This document shows positions 50,340-61,375 of a DNA stretch of 64,000 nucleotides, one piece after another. Position numbers and translations under genes: made by a program. The DNA comes from Telmatactis stephensoni (Eukaryota > Cnidaria > Anthozoa > Actiniaria > Isophelliidae). How positions within the stretch are numbered: the stretch's first letter is position 1; each line of letters opens with the position of its first letter. Location: NCBI GenBank assembly GCA_029948255.1, contig JALIZF010001922.1:434001-498000 (forward strand), written 5' to 3'. The notes below the pieces were generated by a model. That model was given only the letters and a program-made list of their open reading frames with translations, searched no databases and had not been told where the DNA came from.

Positions 50340-51087
50340 CTCATAATATACCAAGCAATAAAAAACGAGAAATCCAAGGCCTTTTGGAGTAACAAAATAA
50401 AGAATGCCTTGGATCATGTAGGATTAGGGACAATCTGGATGAGACAGAATGAGCCTCAATTGAAATTGAAACAAATTAAAAAGGTAATCAAACAGAGAAT
50501 AAGTGATATTGAAATCCAAAATTGGTGGAGCAACATCCATAATGATATAAGAAAAGATAGCAGACAAAACAACAAACTAAGAATATTCCGTCAATTCAAA
50601 AGAAAGTATGTTTTCGAAGACTATCTAAGTCACGTCACCAACACTAAGCACAGAGTGGCTTTCACAAAATTACGAATTAGTAATCATAGACTTGAAGTAG
50701 AAATGGGACGGTATAGAAGGCCATACCTGATTTATGAACAAAGGATTTGCCCAGTATGCAATATGGGAATAGAATCGGAAAAGCATTTTCTTATCTGGTG
50801 TCCACTTTATGACACCAACAGAAAAGAATTAGCAGAACTTATTCAAAAAAATACTAATATTAATATCAACAACATGAACACTGATAATCGTTTTTTATTT
50901 CTGATGAATCCCAGAACAAGCTTTCTACAAAAAACTGTGTCAGCACATGTACATAAATGCATGCTGATACGAGAAAGGAAATTAGAGACTTAAAATTATA
51001 GAGAAGTTTAACTTATTTGGATTTCACCTATGTACTTTAAGTATACAGTGCCAAATAAAACGTTGTTGTTGTTGTTGTTGTTGTTGT
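50340..51087 (+). mobile_element. 3' end of a LINE with GTT tail
   Basis: The open frame 50409-50993 (194 codons) contains RVAFTKLRISNHRLEVEMGR, RICPVCNMGIESEKHFLIWC and a final basic end. This is the characteristic C-terminal zinc-knuckle-like region of invertebrate LINE reverse transcriptases. It is followed by a 70-base 3' UTR and a GTT microsatellite tail (51062-51087). The catalytic RT core is absent, so it is a 5'-truncated, dead copy. It differs from the fragment at 16100 but has the same type of tail. Confidence 0.8.
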
Positions 51088-51124
51088 AAGCGATCGCGAT
51101 CACTTTTGCAGCTGGCGCCATTTA

Positions 51125-51270
51125 ATAAATTATCTTCAATTTCTTTTTTTATCAATTACTTGAGATAAAAGTTTAAAAAATCCGGCGTTTTCAAACGGAG
51201 CAACAGAATTAACGAGCGCACGCGCTGAAACGCGTCAGCAGTGTCACCGGCGTCCTCTCATTTATTCACT
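51125..51270. repeat. Fragment related to the HTRA2-intron foldback centre
   Basis: The block GAGCGCACGCGCTGAAACGC and the following GTCAGCAGTGTC is the reverse complement, with small changes, of 13074-13110. A nearby TTATCTTCAATTTC also resembles the hairpin ends there. It is a second dispersed copy of the same repeat. Confidence 0.65.
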
Positions 51271-51649
51271 ACCAGAAAGTTGACTAACTAGCTTGCACCA
51301 GAGGCAATAATTCTTAATTTGGTGAAAAACAACTTCAAAAGCTCGCCGAAGAAATTTCATGAAATCAAACGAAAAACATACCAGGAAAGAATACATTAAA
51401 AATCCCATAAGGTGATATCTAAAGGTATGGATTAGGGTCCGGATATCGTCTCCCTCCCTGGCCTTCGGGCTAAGATAACTGTAATATGTAGCACCGGGAT
51501 AGCGTGGATGGGGCCGAAATCTTCATCCGTAACGTAAGTCGATTCGATGTCTCAGCTTCTCAGAATGTCTCGGGAGAATCGTCCCAAAATTTCATTTTCT
51601 TTTTTTCTTTTTACAATTATTCATTCAGTCTGTTATTTTATTTCCGGGG

Positions 51650-51695
51650 GGTGCTCATTAAGGGGTTACAGGTTCGATCCTCGTCGACGCCGGGT
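51650..51695 (+). mobile_element. Possible tRNA-SINE remnant
   Basis: GGTTACAGGTTCGATCCTCG resembles a tRNA B-box and T-arm. The A-box half is not recognisable, so only a fragment can be claimed. Confidence 0.3.
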
Positions 51696-52139
51696 TCTTT
51701 TCTGACTTCTTTTTTTCTTCATTTTTTCCGTTTCTTTCCCAAGCTTTAAGTTAAAATGACATCTTTTTGAAGTTGCTTTTAAATGTTTGGTGTTTTTAAT
51801 ATTTTTTTCTGATAAATTTCATTTTTATTTTTTATTATAATTATTCATATATCTCGCTACATTGTTTCTGTGGGGTGCATTTCTAGAGGTAACAAGCTAT
51901 CCCTGAGTTCCGAGACTTATAAATAAACATTAATCTTTATTTTTGAACTCAATATTTGTCATGATGTTTGAAAAAATCAGTCATTTTGAGAGCATTTCTA
52001 ACAGGGTATATTTGGCTTTCAACCTGGAAATGACCGTTACTAGACATAATGCACAGATAATCAGACTGGGAAGCCTGTGGCAGCTGTGCTTGTGAAAGAG
52101 TGTTGCCCCGTGAAAGGTTTAGTTGCTTGTGAAAGACTT

Positions 52140-52300
52140 GTGTACTGTGAAACTTAATTTGTTGTGTTCTGTGAGAGATTGTTGTGTCCCACGAAACTTT
52201 GTTGTGTTCAGCCGGTGAAAGATTGTTGTGTTCCACGAGACTTTGTTGTGTTCTGTGAAAGATTGTTGTGTTCCATAAAACTTTGTTGTGTTTTCAAAGG
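52140..52300. repeat. 20-bp minisatellite in alternating dimers
   Basis: Units TTGTTGTGTTCTGTGAAAGA and TTGTTGTGTTCCACGAAACT alternate, giving a ~40-bp higher-order period over about 160 bases. The open frames on both strands here are repeat artefacts. Confidence 0.85.
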
Positions 52301-53099
52301 AATTTTGCATTGTGTTTTGCCCCTGTGGGCCACCGTAGATATTTGATCCCCCGCCTCCTAAACAATGTTGCATGCTCTGCCTGTCATAAGTTCGCTGTAC
52401 GACTGATTTCAAGGTAGTAGGTACTGGCATACTGGAGTTTTAACAGCAACATTGTAAAGAGGGGTGTTGGGGAACCAGTCACAGTTAGATTCACTGCGCG
52501 CGCACCGATCAGTAAACGAACAATTTTGGTAATCATCAGGTTGCATTGTAGCAGGATGGGGTTAACCGAATAACGACAAAGAACCTTAAGAATAACTGAC
52601 TACCGACAAAAATTGGCTTAAAAATTTACTGACTATAACGACATTTAAGTGAACTTTGACTAATTGACAATCGACATTTATTAACATTTTTATCTGACAA
52701 CCGAAAATTGCTTACATTTTAACTGGTTACCGACATACGGACACCCCTAGAGTTGTCGACAACCACGTGGAAGCCACACCCTTTAAACACACTGTGCTTG
52801 TCAAACACGTGGTTATACGTTACGAATCATAATTTTTCTTCCGTGAAATACAAGAAAGTCAATTTATATTGGTACAGTATATGATAGTCTACTGGAAGCC
52901 TTGGATAACTTGGTTTTCGTCCGTTTGTTGCCAGTAGAACTCGCGACACAGAATATGAAGTATGAAAAACGTATTTTCCATCGGGCGTGAAACGATGCGC
53001 ATCGATCAGCTAAATAGCCACACCTCACACAAGTGACAAACAGGCTCTCTGGGGAGGGGAAGGGGAGGCCAGTAAGTGACCACTCGAAATGTCAAGCCA

Positions 53100-53190
53100 T
53101 ATATACACCTATTTCAAAAAAGGTTGTCGCATGAGAGCTATCACGCCCACGCGACTAGACCGAAAAGGAGTCTGGGTAGCTGCAAAACTT
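53100..53190. mobile_element. MITE end fragment, family of 60316-60612
   Basis: ATACACCTATTTCAAAAAAG, then GGTTGTCGCATGAGAG, CACGCGACTAGACCGAAA and GGGTAGCTGCAAAAC match the left part of the element at 60316. No partner end was found nearby. Confidence 0.6.
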
Positions 53191-53774
53191 GCCTACGCCA
53201 AGGAGAATTGAATGACAAACGTGAGATAGCCACAGAGTTTGGGTGTGTCAATTAAAGGGGGATAGATATCTGGTTTGGTTTATGAGACTTCTGAAATTCA
53301 GGCCAATTTTAAAAAGACTTGTGCGAAGAAAAATACAGCTTCAAGACACAGTTGTGAAGGAAGAGATAGCACCCTAGCCTCTCCATCGTTCCAAACTTCA
53401 TGGTCTGTGGTAAAAGGTTTTATTAATGGCAATATTTGCACCAGTCCCCTACTAGCGTAGTGGCTTGAACAGTGTTGACGAACTTTATCCTACTTATACA
53501 TCCTACCCTTTCGCGCTCGTGTCCTCTTTTCCTTGTAGTCGTGATTAGTCTTACTGTCCATACTTATTGATCGAGCGTGAAATGGACTGCTGTAAATAGG
53601 ATACTACTGAAAAAGAACTATCCATTATTTCAAATATATATCACAATCAAAACCACAGGGAACTCTCTCAGGCCAGGCAACCTGATATCTCTAATACCAG
53701 CAATGCTACATACTCCAAATTGATTTACACGACACATTCAATCTCCCTAAAGGAGAAACCTCGGTAAACAGTAA

Positions 53775-54180
53775 GAGGTGGTTCTTAGTGTGTGTTCATT
53801 AGAGAGAATGCATCATTGAGCCAGCTACTGTATGTTCACTGCATTGTGCCAGCTCTCCACAGTAAGAGATGGTTCTTAGTGTGTGCTCATTAGAGGGAAT
53901 TCATTATATTGAGCTAGCTAATCTACAGTAAAAGATGGTTCTTAAGGTGTGTTTATCAGAAGAACTTTGCTGTATTGAGCCAGCTCTCTACAGTAAGAGA
54001 TGGTTCTCAGTATGTGCTCATTAGAGGGAATTCATTATATTGAGCTAGCTGATCTACAGTAAAAAATGGTTCTTAAGGTGTGTTTATCAGAAGAACTTTG
54101 CTGTATTGAGCCAGCTCTCTACAGTAAGAGATTGTTCTTATTGTGTTCATTAGAGGAAATTCATTATATTAAGCCAGCTA
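53775..54180. repeat. ~66-bp tandem repeat with A/B dimers, ending at the DUSP11 stop
   Basis: About six units of 65-66 bp, each starting CAGTAAGAGATGGTTCTTAG or CAGTAAAAGATGGTTCTTAA. The two versions alternate, making a ~131-bp higher-order unit. The last, degenerate unit runs into the DUSP11 coding end: the TAG stop (54178-54180) lies in its GCCAGCTATC segment. Confidence 0.88.
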
Positions 54181-57100
54181 TCTTCTAAAATCTCTCTGTG
54201 TAGGCCTTGTCCATTGTCTTCTGGAACCACCTTCATCCCGATGATGTGAATATCTGTTATCAATCTGATGTTCATTAAATCTTCTTTTACCATACTCGTC
54301 TTCTTTTCTAAAACTTCTATTATGATAAACATTGGAATCTTGATAATCATCATAATAGTTATTGCTTCTATAATCACGATGGTGAGGTCTGCCCTGAAAA
54401 TGTCTATCATCATAATCATAATCATAATCATAATCTCTTCGTGGTTGATGCCGGGGATTATGATGGTGAAATCTTTCCCCAGGATGTCTAAAGTTGGAAT
54501 GATGATAGCTGTCTCTTTCATGGTAATTATATTCTCTTCCCCAAGGGGGTGGACCTCTTTCAGACCAGTGAGCTGTATCCCAATCTCTTTTTCTTGTTGG
54601 TGGAAATCCTTGGCTATCAGTAGAATTATATCTTCTGTCTGTTCTTTCATGGTTTAGATGGGAGCCATTTCTAAAAGGAAATAAAAGCATCAATATGAAT
54701 GAATGAATGAATGAATGAATGAATGAATGAATGAATGGAGTGAACAAATGAATAAACAAATGAATCAATGGAGTGAATGAATGAATGAATGAATAAATGA
54801 ATAAATGAATGAATAAATGAATGAATAAATGAATTCATGAATGAATGGATGGATGGATGAATGGATGGATGAATAAATGAATGAATGAATGAACGAATGA
54901 ATGAATGAATGAATGAATGAACAGCAAGATTAATGAATGGAGGAGAAGAGAGAGTAAGGGAAGAATGGACAAAAAAATAGAGGGAGAGGAGGAAGGAAGC
55001 AAGTTAGGGATGAACGAAATGACGTCATTAATGTAGACTTGCTCCAAGTCTCTCTTGCTATTTACTCTCGAGCGATGACGAAATTCCCAAACAACCCGCA
55101 ACTCTTCGGAATAACGGTCGTTTGGGAATTTCATCATCGCTCGAGAGTAAATAGCGAGAGAGACTTGGAGCAAGTCTATCATTTATGAAGATGTGGTTAA
55201 CAATTTAATGTAATCTAATTACCCTGGTATTCTGGATTTCAAGTCTTCTAAGTAGTTTTCTCTTTCAATTGGATAACCTCTTGCTTCACTGAATGCTAAA
55301 ATACAAATTAAATTTTAAACCAATCATAAAGTACTGCTCAGAAATAAACGAACCAAAATCATATACAAACAAAAGTAAAAAGAACTTGTTTATTGGTTTG
55401 GCATTTGGTAAAGGTGTTAATAAATGCATTTGGTCTTCCTCATTATAAATACTAGGGTAAATTGTTTGTCCAAGAGGATTTAACATAGCCTGTATTGCTG
55501 GCTCTCAAGGGAAGGGGAGGGGAATGTAGGGGGAAGGAGGGAAAGGGGAGGGGAGGGCGACTGGGGAAGAAAGGAAGAGCTCTTCCTTTCCTCCCCTCTT
55601 CCCTAGTCCCCCCTCCCCTCCCCTTTCCCTCCTTGCCCCTCCCCTGCCCTGCCCTCCCCTTCCCTTAAGAGCCAGCAACACAGGCTAGATTTAACAGTGC
55701 TGCCAAATACTGTACTTCTCAAAGCTAAGAGGTACAGTGACAATCAAAACTTGTGTGCTGTACATAACATTTCTCACCTTCTATTGCTTCCTCAGGTTTA
55801 TAGCCTTTGCAATCTATCAGATACCTTGAAAAACAACTTCAGCTATTAAACTTTTGAATAACGACACAAAGATACATTGTATACTGCGAGATATAATATT
55901 TAAGCCATGTCTACACTGTGTTGCCCTAGGTTTAGAATTTATATTTTGATAATAATTTAGTACTTAAACATGCCTAAATCTAGATGGCAAAACACTAAAA
56001 TCTGAACACAATCTCAGATATCAAGGATGCATACTGGTACATGCCCTCTAGAAAACTTTGTGTTTTAAATAACCATAGACAAGTAACTGGAGAAAGTCCC
56101 TACCTACAAACCATGTAACCAGTTCTGTTGATACCATGAGTACAATGTACACCAACCAGTTTCCCTGTGAAGAAATGAGCAAAGGTACACTATAGCCTCC
56201 TCCGCAGGCAACCTTTTGGGCTTCCTGTGCAAAATTTTGAGAAGAAAAAAGACTGGGGACGAAAAGGCCACTATGTGTCTTTAACACAGGAGGCCCAAAG
56301 CGAAAAAGCGAACAGTTGCCTGCGGAGGAGGCTAGGTATACTACAGTGTTCTCCAGAAGTGTCCACAGCTGGTAATAATTTTCCCAAATCACATTTTTCT
56401 GTAACACCAATGACAACACTGAACCAGTTTCCGGCCACTTTAACTACCGTATTTACCCGTGTATAAGTCGACCTTTTTTGACCAAATTTACACCCTAAAA
56501 ATTCGACCTCGACTTATACACCGGGTATAAAAATCAACTTCAATTAAAACAAAAGAAAACTCATATAATATATGCATATTTTACTTAGAACTAAACTCAA
56601 AAGGATACTTGACTGGAAAGACAGGCTTGTAAGTTCAAAAAAGCGAAAGAAAGTTTCCCTGATAGCCAAGAAGTGTCAATAGTTTGACCGTGTATTTTAA
56701 CGTAAAATTAATCAAAATATAAGAGGTTAAATTGCCGATTTTACGCTAATATACTAAATGCATTGAATTGATGATATCTTGGTTGAATAATTGCTGGGAG
56801 CGAAGCGAGCAGCAACACTATTCTTGGTGTGGGATTCCTGTGCGATTAATGACGTCACCTTAATATTGATCCGCGAACTCGATTTTTATGTACGGTGGTA
56901 TGTTCATGGCGAACTTGACGTCACAGGGATGAATTGGGATTCCTGTGCGATTCCATTCGAGAGGTTTTATGTTTCTCGAAGTATAAAGAAAGTCACAAAA
57001 TGCTAAGTGATATTTTTTCGAGAGGGCAATGTTCTGTTACGGGTCATTTTGCGTGTTACTGTTCGAATCGAAGCTCGTCTACGGGCAGAATCAATTCAAG

Positions 57101-60100
57101 CCAAGATAATATTAAGTATGAAGTGAGGTCGCGCTGAGAATCTCTGCAATATATTTGGTTACTCTATGAAAGAAAATTTTGTACTTTGTATGTGATGGAA
57201 TTGTATTTATCATTCGTTTGATCTATAAAGCGTCAAATGTCTAATGCGGCATCTTTGACCGTGATGCAACGTGCAACTATAGCTTTTAAAATCAGTTAGT
57301 TTTATAATCATTGCCAACGCTAGCCGTTTGTGATTGTTTGAAAAATTCCTGAAAATTGCTTTACTCAAAGTGCTAACTATTTTGAACTGTGTGTGTCCAA
57401 CACTGATCCTGGAGAATTATGTTTTGTAGTTCAACATTGAAGGTCAACTAGCAGTGTTCGTCACACAACGCACAGGAGATAGACAAGAAACATTTCATAG
57501 ATATCAGAGAAAGCGGTGTACTTTCGTGAGTTTTAGGGGAACAGTTCTGCTAACGTGGATACACCAGCTGTTTTCTGCTCGCAGCACTTCACTTTCTATT
57601 AGAAATGGCTAGTCCTATGAATTTAGTAAGAGAAACAAGAAAAAAGCGCTATTCTTTCAGCCGCCATGTTGGGTTTTGTTTACATATCGATCACATGTTC
57701 GGAATGAGAAGCAGGGGAGGTTGCTCAGCAAACAAAATGGCGGCACGCTCGATAACAAGTGAAGAATCTTTGCTGTTTTTTCCTCTCTCAGCCTTGACTT
57801 TCGCTCACATTTCATCCTAAAAGATACTTGATAATTCAAAGAAACTAGGGTCGACTTATACAAAGGATATACGATAAAATTGGCAATTTCTCTCGGATTT
57901 TCGGGGGTCGACTTATACACCGAGTCGACTTATACACGGGTAAATACGGTACATTGACCATAACATCAATTACATGATTTTGTCTTCGTTTTTTTGTTTT
58001 TTGTTTGCCAACACTAAGGATAACCGCAAGTCCAAAGAAACATGTCTGACTTATTCATTCATTGGGCACTTGACAGCCCAATGGCCTGAATGAGCAGTTT
58101 TCATTCAATTAACCTCTTGTCCTATACTCCTCTTTTTTATACTTTCCTACTGGGTAATCTGCACTTTCTGATTACTATAGAAGTTTCCATTCATCACTTT
58201 AAGAAATGGTCAGATGATTTTTTTCAAGCTTTTTGCTTGATTTCTCTTAAACTGGTCCAAAAAAGGTTTTCATTGGATTTCTCCACACCTATATAATAAT
58301 GTCTGGTCATTTGAAAGGAGAGAATTTCGAATCCATAAAAAACACATGGATTCAATTTGACCATTACTTATGTTGTTTTCACGGGTACCCCTTCAGTAAC
58401 TGTTATTAATACCTCTTGTGTCATTAAGAAATCTGTCCACCATCTGTTCAAATCTATAGTATAAAAACAATTTTTGTTGTAAGTATTTCTGATATAAAAT
58501 ACATAAGACAATCATTAGGCAAAACTGGTAGGCAGAAACATGGTTATTTGTTGCTTTGAATGACAAGTGTTATTTATACACTAATGCATGATACGCCTTT
58601 CAGGCAGGGATAGAAGCCAGGCCAAAACAGACATGGAAGGATAGAGGCAAGCAGAAGAAAAATGTCATTATAACATAGCTACAATCTTACGCGCGCTCTG
58701 ATTGGCCAGAAAGCTATCAACTATTTGCCCATGGGCTGCACGGCGCGCGCACTATCTTCGTCATCATCTTTTTCAAATCGTTCGTTTTTAAGATGGCGAC
58801 ACATATAACGTGCGTTCTGATTGGTTGAAAAGTCTATGAACTATTTCCCCATGGGCTGCACGGCTCCGTTTCTAACGTTCTAGGCTCTGTTATAAATACG
58901 CCTCATGCCACTCTTACATTTGTTAATTGTTCTTTATATTTTCTCAAGTGCGTCTATAACGCCATGGGCGTGCAGCTTTCTGTTGTTTAATTGATAATTA
59001 TAATATTGGTCACCTTTCTACATCTTGCTCTTTTGGAATTTCATGGCCAGGACACATCATTTTTGTGTACCTTATACCTTTGTCAGTTAATTCCTAAATA
59101 AAATAGAAATGGGATTATTTTGGGGGACTAGTAGCAGAGTGGATGGTGGAGAAGATTGCTGAAGGGAAGGTGCAAGTGTAGCTCAGTCTGGTTAGTGTGT
59201 AGCCTTCTGATGTGAGAGGTCCTGAGTTCAATTCATTTTTCAGTTCTTGTCGACTTTTCATTCTGTATAGCTTTAATTAGCTTTAAATACCCTTAAAATG
59301 GAGCACTGATTCAAAGAGTGGGGTAAAGAGTGCACTGTTGGCTTCCTGGGAGACTAGCATTCAGCTGAAGGAACTACTTATGCTAAATATTAGACGTACT
59401 TTACCTTTTAATGGTAATGAAATTACTAATATTGCAATAAGATATAAAACTTTAAAATATGTGCAATTATGTCTATGATGCGTGAGGTTTTCATATTCAC
59501 AGTCATGCTTTATTTAATCTAAACCATTATTATCAACACATTTTACCTTGGGATTATAATATCTTTTAGTATATGTAAAATCCAGAACTAATCCAAGATG
59601 TAAATCTTTTTCACCTAGACCACTGATAAGATCCATTGGTGTAAATCTGATAAAAATTGACAATTATTTTTATTAGGTTCCTGTTATAGGCTACTGTTGT
59701 ATGACTAAATTCTGTGCAAAAGTGTTTGATTTATGACATCTTTCCATTAGGTGTCCATATTATAAAACAGGCAATGGTGACATATTAATATTTGAGCTTG
59801 CATCTCTGTTTAGTGTGTGAACAGGCTTTCCCTTCCCTCCCCTCCTCAGAGCTTGTTTACCAGCTTACATGAACCATTAATACCAGTTAATCCCATATTC
59901 CTTTAAAATCTTCAAGCATTTTACTGATCATTATAATTTTATCATAAAGTCACAAACCTTTCTGATTCTAGTATCCCATCATCATCTGGTTGCTCATTGT
60001 CAAATTTCTGAGAAAAAGAAAGTATATCTCATACAGGGTTCTCATAAAGTCTAGCAACCAGCAGAAATCTACCAGCATAGTTGCCTGTTCTGGCTATAGA

Positions 60101-60976
60101 GCAGTGTTCGTATGAGTGGGAAACTGACTGAACCATACCATGACTGTGTCAGTGCTGCAATATCTATAAAAACATTTGAAATTCCTGCTGTAACTGTACA
60201 GTGCATTGACTGCAACTGGTACGTTCAGTTTCCCACTCATACAAAAACTACTCTAAAGCTTAGCTTTGATGATCTCTACCGAAAAATTCGACTATGCTTT
60301 GGTGATAATGGTCACATACACCTATTTCACAAAAGGTTGTCGGACAAGAGACCTAAAGCACACGCGACTAGACCGAAAGGGAGCATGGGTAGATGCAAAA
60401 CGTAACTCATTTTCCAGGTTTGGTCTTGATTTTAGACAACTCGAAATGAAGTTCTGTGTTGTATAAGGGTGTAACAAGCTTGATGTGGCTGTCATCTTAA
60501 TATTTGTGTGGTTTAATTGGTTTAATAATTTTATACCCACACTCCCTTTCAGATGAGTTGCATATGACTGGGGTCTTTGGTCTGACAACGTTTTTTGAAA
60601 TCTAGGTGTATATACTGACAGTTAGAAATTCCATATTGACCCTGCCAACTGATGGTATACTAAATTTGATTCACTATTTTAATATGAAAGTGAAAGTGAA
60701 AGAAAATGCTCCTACTAACCGTTGAGAGTGGAGTTTTAAAGGCGATTATTCTTTCATTGTCAATTGGATTCCACGTACATGCTCTGTAGTCTCTCCATCT
60801 AAAAGAAAAAAGGAATAAAGTAAGCTTAAATTCTGTATAAATAACTGGCTTATCTTAATTTGAGATAAATGACGATCTAAAGTAGTATCACCAAAGCGTC
60901 TTCTTTATGATACCAAATAACTCTATAATTCTACTAATTGAATTCGTTACCTATCTGGAACTCTCTTATTCATCAT
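54178..60976 (-). CDS. DUSP11: DUSP11/PIR1 RNA 5'-triphosphatase
   Basis: DUSP11 is an atypical dual-specificity phosphatase that acts on RNA 5' tri- and diphosphates, mainly of Pol III and small RNAs, in the nucleus. Exons from 5': 60976-60951, 60798-60720, 60007-59958, 59646-59547, 59093-59014, 58453-58413, 56164-56104, 55824-55778, 55295-55223, 54670-54178, giving 349 residues; all phases close. Family marks: MNKRVPDRWRDYRACTWNP, the core LGLVLDFTYTKRYYNP, the P-loop HCTHGINRTG at 132-141 with catalytic Cys133 and Arg139, and RGYPIERENYLEDL. The P-loop is split off in its own 61-bp exon. The last exon encodes a ~164-residue low-complexity tail rich in R, D, H and Y, including a YDYDYDYDD run. 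The main alternative is the capping-enzyme triphosphatase domain, but no guanylyltransferase follows. Confidence 0.94.
54694..54925. repeat. GAAT microsatellite in DUSP11 intron 9
   Basis: About 230 bases of GAAT units with AAAT and GGAT variants. The long minus-strand open frame across it (54178-54768) continues the true last exon into this repeat and does not reflect the protein start. Confidence 0.92.
55034..55178. mobile_element. 145-bp palindromic MITE in DUSP11 intron 9
   Basis: The arms AGACTTGCTCCAAGTCTCTC then TTGCTATTTACTCTCGAGCG are matched inversely on the right with few mismatches, around a short centre. The first 18 bases are themselves nearly palindromic. It lies about 45 bases from exon 9. 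Confidence 0.85.
55479..55690. repeat. G-rich/C-rich inverted repeat in DUSP11 intron 8
   Basis: The left arm, TAGCCTGTATTGCTGGCTCT followed by GGGAAGGGGAGGGG blocks, is inverted at the right as C-rich blocks ending AGAGCCAGCAACACAGGCTA. The arms are about 90 bp. The G-rich arm has many runs of three or more G. Confidence 0.8.
56193..56334. mobile_element. 142-bp MITE beside the DUSP11 catalytic exon
   Basis: The ends TAGCCTCCTCCGCAGGCAAC and its exact inverse give 20-bp perfect inverted termini. It lies 28 bases from the exon carrying the P-loop, upstream in transcript orientation, next to the splice acceptor. Confidence 0.85.
56447..57949. mobile_element. 1.5-kb non-autonomous element with TA target duplication
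   Basis: The left end CCGTATTTACCCGTGTATAA and the right end, its exact inverse, are followed by GTCGAC. TA dinucleotides flank both sides (56445-56446 and 57950-57951). Extra subterminal copies of GTCGACTTATACA occur near the right end. No transposase frame is visible. A TA duplication suggests the Tc1/mariner group. It sits in DUSP11 intron 6. Confidence 0.85.
59167..59240 (+). mobile_element. tRNA-derived SINE head
   Basis: GTGTAGCTCAGTCTGGTTAG has a good A-box and D-arm, and GAGTTCAATTC is a B-box about 40 bases on. The stems are imperfect, so a working tRNA gene is unlikely. Confidence 0.5.
60096..60255. mobile_element. MITE, family A copy 3
   Basis: The left end TAGAGCAGTGTTCGTATGAG and the right end, reverse complemented TAGAGTAGTTTTTGTATGAG, are the best-preserved termini of the family, about 30 bp with few mismatches. 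It lies in DUSP11 intron 2. Confidence 0.8.
60316..60612. mobile_element. ~300-bp MITE with TACACCTATTTC ends
   Basis: The left end is ATACACCTATTTCACAAAAG, then GTTGTCGGAC. The right end reverse complements to TATACACCTAGATTTCAAAA, then CGTTGTCAGAC. One end recurs at 53100-53190. It is in DUSP11 intron 2; the overlapping open frames are not genes. Confidence 0.7.
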
Positions 60977-61262
60977 AAACAAGTAAGGACGGCAAATTAA
61001 TCGCGAATTTGTACAGAATTTCTGAACACAATTTCACAACTCAACAAGACAGTAAGTAACCAGGCGTTCTTCGCTTAGTAGTGCCAGTTCTTCAGACCGT
61101 GTGAGCACTAAGTCAGACCGAGCTGCGGTCACAACCATTGGCAAGAAATATTTTACAACGTGGGTAAAAGTTGATAAAGGGTACGGTAGATTTGGAAAAT
61201 ATCTCTTAATATTTAATCTTCAGACTTTTTAAGGATAAAGGAAAATTCGTATTTGACTTGAA
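60977..61262. promoter_or_regulatory. Divergent promoter of DUSP11 and ROMO1
   Basis: The start codons of DUSP11 (60976, minus) and ROMO1 (61263, plus) are 286 bases apart and point outwards. No strong core motif is visible. A bidirectional promoter is inferred from spacing. Confidence 0.55.
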
Positions 61263-61375
61263 ATGCAAAGACCTCAAGGGCCGAGTTGTTTTGATCGAGT
61301 TAAAGTTGGCTTCATGATAGGGTTTGCTGTTGGAATGAGCTCTGCTGGATTATTTGGAACATACTCAGCACTCAA
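61263..61375 (+). CDS. ROMO1: ROMO1/Mgr2 mitochondrial inner-membrane protein, first coding exon only
   Basis: ROMO1 (yeast Mgr2) is a small two-span protein of the mitochondrial inner membrane linked to the TIM23 translocase. This exon gives 37 full codons starting [20 protein letters not shown] and then [17 protein letters not shown], aligned with the N-terminal half of ROMO1 including the invariant SCFDRVK and the first glycine-rich membrane segment. It ends in phase 2 at a GTGAGT donor (61376). The second half (the family's RGRELMGG and GTFGTFMAIG region) was not found to position 64000, so it is probably beyond the window. Confidence 0.88.

Larger units (their letters stand above)
49513..54177. 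other. Spacer between FNTA and DUSP11
   Basis: About 4.7 kb with no host gene recognised. It holds a LINE 3' end (50340-51087), a fragment shared with the HTRA2-intron element (51125-51270), a possible SINE remnant, tandem repeats at 52140-52300 and 53775-54180, a MITE-end fragment near 53100, and a 20-base C run around 50281. Confidence 0.6.

Noticed and set aside
54268..54657. Plus-strand open frame of 129 codons
   Set aside because: It is the antisense shadow of the DUSP11 last exon.
57605..57820. Small open frame inside the TA-flanked element as a possible transposase
   Set aside because: 71 codons with no transposase-like motif or catalytic acidic triad.
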